This document shows positions 5,838 to 8,516 of a stretch of DNA of 8,516 nucleotides, piece after piece. Every line of letters begins with the position of its first letter. The stretch's first letter is position 1. The position numbers and the translations under genes are program-made. The notes beneath the pieces are model-generated. The model had not been told where the DNA came from. It ran no database searches and saw nothing but the letters and a program-made list of their open reading frames with translations. The DNA lies in NCBI GenBank assembly GCA_903958995.1, contig CAJBVG010000264.1, forward strand, positions 1 through 8,516, in the 5' to 3' direction. The DNA is from an uncultured bacterium. Lineage in GTDB: Bacteria; Bacteroidota; Bacteroidia; Sphingobacteriales; Sphingobacteriaceae.

Positions 5838-6680
5838 ATGTCAACAGTTACTATTAGTGCAACAGAGGTAAACAAATTACGTTTACAAACTGGTGCTGGA
5901 ATGATGGATTGTAAAAAAGCGTTAACAGAAACTAATGGAGATTTCGAAGCAGCGATTGACTACTTACGTAAAAAAGGCGCTAAAGTAGCAGCAAGTCGTT
6001 CGGATCGTGATTCATTAGAAGGTGCTGTTATTGCAAAAACTACTGCAGATGGTAAAAGAGGTATTGTTATCGAATTAAATTGCGAAACAGACTTCGTAGC
6101 TAAAAACGCAGAGTTTGTACAATTTGCAAATGATATTGCTGATTTAGCAATTTCTAATAACCCAGCTACTTTAGCTGATTTAGTTGCTTTGCAATTAAAC
6201 GGGTTAGTATTATCAGATATCATTTTAGATAAAATTGGTAAAATCGGAGAAAAAATCGGAGTATCTAAATACGAAATTTTATCAGCTGATAAAGTTGTAG
6301 CATATATTCACGCTGGTAACCGTTTAGGTGTATTAGTAGGTTTGAATTCTAATGCAAACGGTAACGCTGATGCTGCAGGTAAAGACGTAGCAATGCAAAT
6401 TGCAGCGATGAACCCTGTTGCAGTTGATAAAGGTGATGTTGATGCAACTACGATCGAAAGAGAGTTAGAAATTGCAAAAGATGTTATCCGTGCAGAAGGT
6501 AAACCAGAAGAAATGGTTGAAAAAATTGCTCAAGGTAAATTGAACAAATTCTACAAAGATTCTACCTTATTAAACCAAGAGTTTGTAAAGGATGGTTCAA
6601 AAACAGTAGCTCAAATGCTAAATGATATTGAGAAAGACTTAACAGTTACCGCGTTTAAACGCGTTGCTTTAGGAGCTTAA
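5838..6680 (+). CDS. tsf: Translation elongation factor Ts
   Basis: This 280-residue cytoplasmic protein is the guanine-nucleotide exchange factor that regenerates EF-Tu-GTP. The N-terminal UBA-like domain carries LRLQTGAGMMDCKKAL (14-29), GDFEAAIDYLRKKG (34-47) and KVAASRSDR (49-57). The core has the TDFVAKN signature (84-90, with the Asp-Phe that inserts into EF-Tu), and a dimerisation-type region with the VGLNS block follows. The end, AFKRVALG, is typical. I chose the ATG at 5838, because MSTVTISATEV matches the usual N-terminus. An in-frame TTG at 5775 would add 21 residues translated from the terminator hairpin itself, which is implausible. There is no Shine-Dalgarno sequence, but A-rich sequence precedes the start. 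Confidence 0.97.
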   Translation: MSTVTISATEVNKLRLQTGAGMMDCKKALTETNGDFEAAIDYLRKKGAKVAASRSDRDSLEGAVIAKTTADGKRGIVIELNCETDFVAKNAEFVQFANDIADLAISNNPATLADLVALQLNGLVLSDIILDKIGKIGEKIGVSKYEILSADKVVAYIHAGNRLGVLVGLNSNANGNADAAGKDVAMQIAAMNPVAVDKGDVDATTIERELEIAKDVIRAEGKPEEMVEKIAQGKLNKFYKDSTLLNQEFVKDGSKTVAQMLNDIEKDLTVTAFKRVALGA

Positions 6681-6687
6681 TTCTATT

Positions 6688-6722
6688 AAAAATCCCCTCG
6701 AAATTTCGAGGGGATTTTTTTT
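6688..6722 (+). terminator. Strong intrinsic terminator after tsf
   Basis: The symmetric sequence AAAAATCCCCTCGAAA (6688-6703) and TTTCGAGGGGATTTTT (6704-6719) forms a GC-rich stem, with TCCCCTCG against CGAGGGGA and an AAATTT apex. It is followed by T through 6722, eight T in all. The A5 run on the left means it could also work on the minus strand. It lies 7 bp after the tsf stop and should separate tsf from pyrH transcriptionally. Confidence 0.9.
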
Positions 6723-6739
6723 GTCCATTGAATATTGCA

Positions 6740-6747
6740 TATCTTCG
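6740..6747 (+). promoter_or_regulatory. Possible -7 box for pyrH-frr
   Basis: TATCTTCG is one base off TAnnTTTG and lies 16 bp before the pyrH ATG. A TTTG at 6720-6723, at the edge of the tsf terminator T-run, could serve as -33, though the 16-bp spacing is short. A promoter is expected here because a strong terminator lies upstream. The leader would be only about 10 nt. Confidence 0.4.
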
Positions 6748-6763
6748 TACTACAAAACTGATC

Positions 6764-7471
6764 ATGAAATACAAAAGAATTCTTCTTAAGCTTAGTGGCG
6801 AGTCTTTAATGGGTAAAAAGCAGTACGGTATTGACACCGAAATGGTCCATCAATACGCTGTTGATATTAAAGAAGTTGTGGATAGTGGTGTGGAAGTGGC
6901 CATAGTTATTGGTGGTGGAAATATTCATCGTGGGTTAGATGCAGAGAAAGGTGGAATGGATAGAGTACAAGCTGATTATATGGGAATGCTTGCTACCGTT
7001 ATTAACAGTATGGCATTGCAAGATGCTCTAGAAAAAGTGGGAATTAAAACTCGTTTACTTTCTGCTATTAAAATGGAACAAATTTGCGAACCATTTATTC
7101 GTCGCAGAGCTATTCGTCACCTTGAAAAAGGTAGAGTAGTAATTTTTGGTGCAGGTACTGGTAATCCTTACTTCACTACAGATACTGCTGCTTCGTTAAG
7201 AGCTATTGAAATTGAAGCAGACGTTGTTCTTAAAGGAACTCGTGTAGATGGTATTTATACTGCCGATCCAGAGAAAGATAAGAACGCTGTTCGTTTTGAG
7301 AAAATCACTTTTACTGAAGTATATGATAAAGGATTAAATGTTATGGACATGACAGCCTTTACACTTTGCCAAGAAAACAATTTACCTATTATTGTTTTTG
7401 ATATGAATACAAAAAGCAATTTTTTGAAAGTAGCTTTAGGTGAAGATATCGGAACATTAGTACACGCTTAA
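6764..7471 (+). CDS. pyrH: UMP kinase (uridylate kinase)
   Basis: This 235-residue enzyme of the amino acid kinase fold phosphorylates UMP to UDP with ATP, in pyrimidine nucleotide synthesis. It acts as a cytoplasmic hexamer that is usually regulated by GTP and UTP. Motifs are KLSGESL at 9-15 (phosphate binding), IGGGNIHRG at 49-57, and RVQADYMGMLATVIN at 67-81 with D71. The UMP and transfer loop GTGNPYFTTDTAA spans 131-143, ATP-site DGIYTADP is at 162-169, and NVMDMTA is at 192-198. The length is standard. The ATG at 6764 gives MKYKRILLKLSGE, the normal N-terminus. The upstream in-frame TTG at 6728 would add 12 residues read from the putative promoter and is rejected. It is followed by frr after 37 bp, a conserved pairing. 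Confidence 0.97.
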   Translation: MKYKRILLKLSGESLMGKKQYGIDTEMVHQYAVDIKEVVDSGVEVAIVIGGGNIHRGLDAEKGGMDRVQADYMGMLATVINSMALQDALEKVGIKTRLLSAIKMEQICEPFIRRRAIRHLEKGRVVIFGAGTGNPYFTTDTAASLRAIEIEADVVLKGTRVDGIYTADPEKDKNAVRFEKITFTEVYDKGLNVMDMTAFTLCQENNLPIIVFDMNTKSNFLKVALGEDIGTLVHA

Positions 7472-7508
7472 TAAATAAACATTTAAAATTCATTCATACA
7501 AAAACACT

Positions 7509-8072
7509 ATGAGCGAAATAGTAAAAGGTCTAATCGAAGACGCAAAAGATAACATGAACAAAGCTGTTGATCATGTTGAATTAGAATTACAAAAAATTCG
7601 TGCTGGTAAGGCAAGCCCTCAAATGCTTGATGGTATTGTGGTTGATTACTATGGTACACCAACACCTTTATCTCAAGTTGCGAATGTAAATACTCCTGAT
7701 GCACGTACCATTGTTGTACAGCCTTGGGAAAAAAGTTTAATCTCTGCAATAGAGAAAGCTATTACCGATGCTAACTTAGGAATCAATCCACAAAATGATG
7801 GTATTGTTGTTCGCTTAAATGTTCCACCTCTTACAGAAGAGCGTAGAAAAGATTTAGTGAAGAGAGTTAAAGCAGAAGGTGAAGCTGGAAAAATTGCGAT
7901 TCGTAACATCAGAAAAGATGTAAACGAGAAAATTAAGAAAGCACAAAAAGATGGTGTTTCTGAAGACGAAGCTAAAGTAGGTGAAGCAGAAGTTCAGAAA
8001 TTAACCGACTCTTATATCTTGAAAGTTGATAAACATATTGACTTGAAGGATAAGGATATTATGACAGTTTAA
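7509..8072 (+). CDS. frr: Ribosome recycling factor
   Basis: This 187-residue protein (E. coli 185) works with EF-G to split the post-termination ribosome. It has a three-helix-bundle domain with an inserted beta-sandwich domain. Conserved segments are ELELQKIRAGKASPQMLDGI (24-43), VDYYGTPTPLSQVANV (45-60), PDARTIVVQPWEKS (63-76), GINPQNDG (91-98) and LNVPPLTEERRKDLVK (103-118). IAIRNIRKD (129-137) includes the arginine equivalent to the functionally essential R132 of E. coli RRF. The protein is complete. The ATG at 7509 follows an A-rich leader without a Shine-Dalgarno motif. No classical terminator follows; a heptamer-built inverted repeat begins 1 bp after the stop. Confidence 0.97.
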   Translation: MSEIVKGLIEDAKDNMNKAVDHVELELQKIRAGKASPQMLDGIVVDYYGTPTPLSQVANVNTPDARTIVVQPWEKSLISAIEKAITDANLGINPQNDGIVVRLNVPPLTEERRKDLVKRVKAEGEAGKIAIRNIRKDVNEKIKKAQKDGVSEDEAKVGEAEVQKLTDSYILKVDKHIDLKDKDIMTV

Positions 8073-8073
8073 T

Positions 8074-8141
8074 CTGGTAACTAGTGAATAGTGACTGGTA
8101 ACTGGTATATGTCTAGTTACTAGTCACCAGTCACCAGTTAC
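8074..8141. repeat. Heptamer-built inverted repeat in the frr-mqnD spacer
   Basis: Arms 8077-8105 and 8113-8141 pair over 29 positions, with 24 Watson-Crick pairs, 2 G-T wobbles and 3 mismatches, around the 7-nt loop TATATGT. The left arm is a run of five heptamers: CTGGTAA, CTAGTGA, ATAGTGA, CTGGTAA and CTGGTAT (8074-8108). The right arm contains the same unit in reverse orientation. No T-run follows, so it is not a standard intrinsic terminator. It could still form a stable RNA hairpin that caps the frr transcript. Confidence 0.85.
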
Positions 8142-8155
8142 TTCATGATACAAAC

Positions 8156-8516
8156 ATGCAAGTAACACTAGGATTCTCGTCGTGCCCAAACGATACTTTT
8201 ATTTTCGATGCTCTCTTGCATGGAAAAATTGATACAGAAGGATTAACCTTTATTCGAGTTATTGAAGACGTAGAGTCACTCAATAAGAAAGCCCAAAATG
8301 CTCAATTAGATATTACCAAGCTAAGCTATCATGCCTTTGCTCATTTAACACATTTGTATAAATTGTTGAATTCTGGAAGTGCACTCGGTTTTGGAGTTGG
8401 ACCTTTATTAATTAGGAATGAGCCCTTCGGCTCCGCTCAGGGACCTCTTAGCATTGAGGAAACACTCTCACTACTCACTACTCACTACTCATTACTACGT
8501 ATCGGTATACCGGGCG
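8156..8516 (+). CDS. mqnD: 1,4-dihydroxy-6-naphthoate synthase (futalosine pathway), 5' part
   Basis: The first 120 codons of a gene that runs off the right edge. MqnD converts cyclic dehypoxanthinyl futalosine to 1,4-dihydroxy-6-naphthoate in menaquinone synthesis, and has a periplasmic-binding-protein-like fold but acts in the cytoplasm. Diagnostic motifs are GFSSCPNDTFIFDALLHGKID (6-26 region), EDVESLN (37-43), DITKLSYHAFA (52-62), LLNSGSALGFGVGPLLI (70-86) and IGIPG (116-120). Between GPLL and IPG the spacing is longer than I remember for the family, about 39 residues against about 22 in Thermus MqnD. The extra residues coincide with two DNA repeats at 8420-8442 and 8467-8494. The frame stays open and the motif resumes, so the gene may be functional. 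The start is the ATG at 8156; an ATG at 8145 in another frame hits a stop quickly. Confidence 0.9.
   Translation, partial: MQVTLGFSSCPNDTFIFDALLHGKIDTEGLTFIRVIEDVESLNKKAQNAQLDITKLSYHAFAHLTHLYKLLNSGSALGFGVGPLLIRNEPFGSAQGPLSIEETLSLLTTHYSLLRIGIPG
8420..8442. repeat. Short hairpin-forming repeat inside mqnD
   Basis: CCCTTCGGCTCCGCTCAGGG at 8423-8442 is preceded by GAG. GAGCC (8420-8424) can pair with GGCTC (8429-8433), and CCCT (8423-8426) can pair with AGGG (8439-8442), so alternative small hairpins are possible. From memory this matches a widely dispersed intergenic repeat of Bacteroidota (CCCTTCG-CTCCGCTCAGGG type). Here it is translated as EPFGSAQG at residues 89-96. Confidence 0.7.
8467..8494. 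repeat. Four-copy tandem heptamer inside mqnD
   Basis: CTCACTA occurs three times exactly and once as CTCATTA (8467-8494). Read on the other strand and re-phased the unit is GTAGTGA, the same NTRGTRA form as the heptamers in the frr-mqnD spacer and in the glycosyltransferase gene. It is translated across residues 104-113 as a Leu/Ser/Thr-rich stretch (LSLLTTHYSL). Confidence 0.85.

Noticed and set aside
6728..6763. TTG-initiated 12-residue extension of pyrH
   Set aside because: It overlaps the likely promoter region, and UMP kinase normally starts at the MKYKRILLKLSGE equivalent encoded from 6764.
8074..8141. Intrinsic terminator of frr
   Set aside because: The stem is long, but no T-run follows and the arms are tandem heptamers, so I call it a repeat. 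A transcription-ending role remains possible but is not shown.
8467..8494. CRISPR array
   Set aside because: The repeats are only 7 bp and contiguous, without spacers, and no cas gene is visible.

Overview
The window looks like a chromosomal segment of an AT-rich member of the Bacteroidota. The evidence is the ribosomal protein sequences, the gene order rplM-rpsI-rpsB-tsf-pyrH-frr, the general lack of Shine-Dalgarno sequences, and a Bacteroidota-type -7 promoter box (TAnnTTTG) in front of rplM. The partial mqnD at the right end implies menaquinone synthesis by the futalosine route. I cannot place the organism below phylum with confidence.

Left part (1-3865): the window opens with the last 74 codons of an unrecognised plus-strand gene. 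It is followed by a perfect 11-bp inverted repeat lying between convergent genes. Three minus-strand genes follow: a short RsmI-type SAM-dependent methyltransferase, a class I/II PLP-dependent aminotransferase, and a multi-spanning GT-C (ArnT/PMT-like) glycosyltransferase. Spacings of 23 and 50 bp allow co-transcription, but the functions do not form an obvious pathway.

Centre and right (3866-8072): a 189-bp divergent intergenic region carries small hairpins and a -7 box. It drives the translation block: ribosomal proteins L13, S9 and S2, elongation factor Ts, UMP kinase and ribosome recycling factor. The block is broken by a 13-bp stem plus T7 terminator or attenuator between rpsB and tsf, and by a strong palindromic terminator between tsf and pyrH. 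It is therefore probably several transcription units of graded expression. rpsB has a strong GGAGG, which is unusual for this phylum. For tsf and pyrH the ATG starts used here (5838 and 6764) are preferred over upstream TTG codons.

Right end (8073-8516): a 29-bp-arm imperfect inverted repeat built from heptamers separates frr from the 5' part of mqnD.

The most unusual signal is a family of short repeats spread across the window. A heptamer of form NTRGTRA occurs in the frr-mqnD spacer, inside the glycosyltransferase gene next to the palindrome TCCCGATAGCTATCGGGA, and as a four-copy tandem inside mqnD. mqnD also contains a second element, CCCTTCGGCTCCGCTCAGGG. In both genes the repeats are translated in frame and appear to lengthen loops. 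No CRISPR array, tRNA, rRNA, transposase or defence-type system is visible. Apart from the repeats this is an ordinary housekeeping region.
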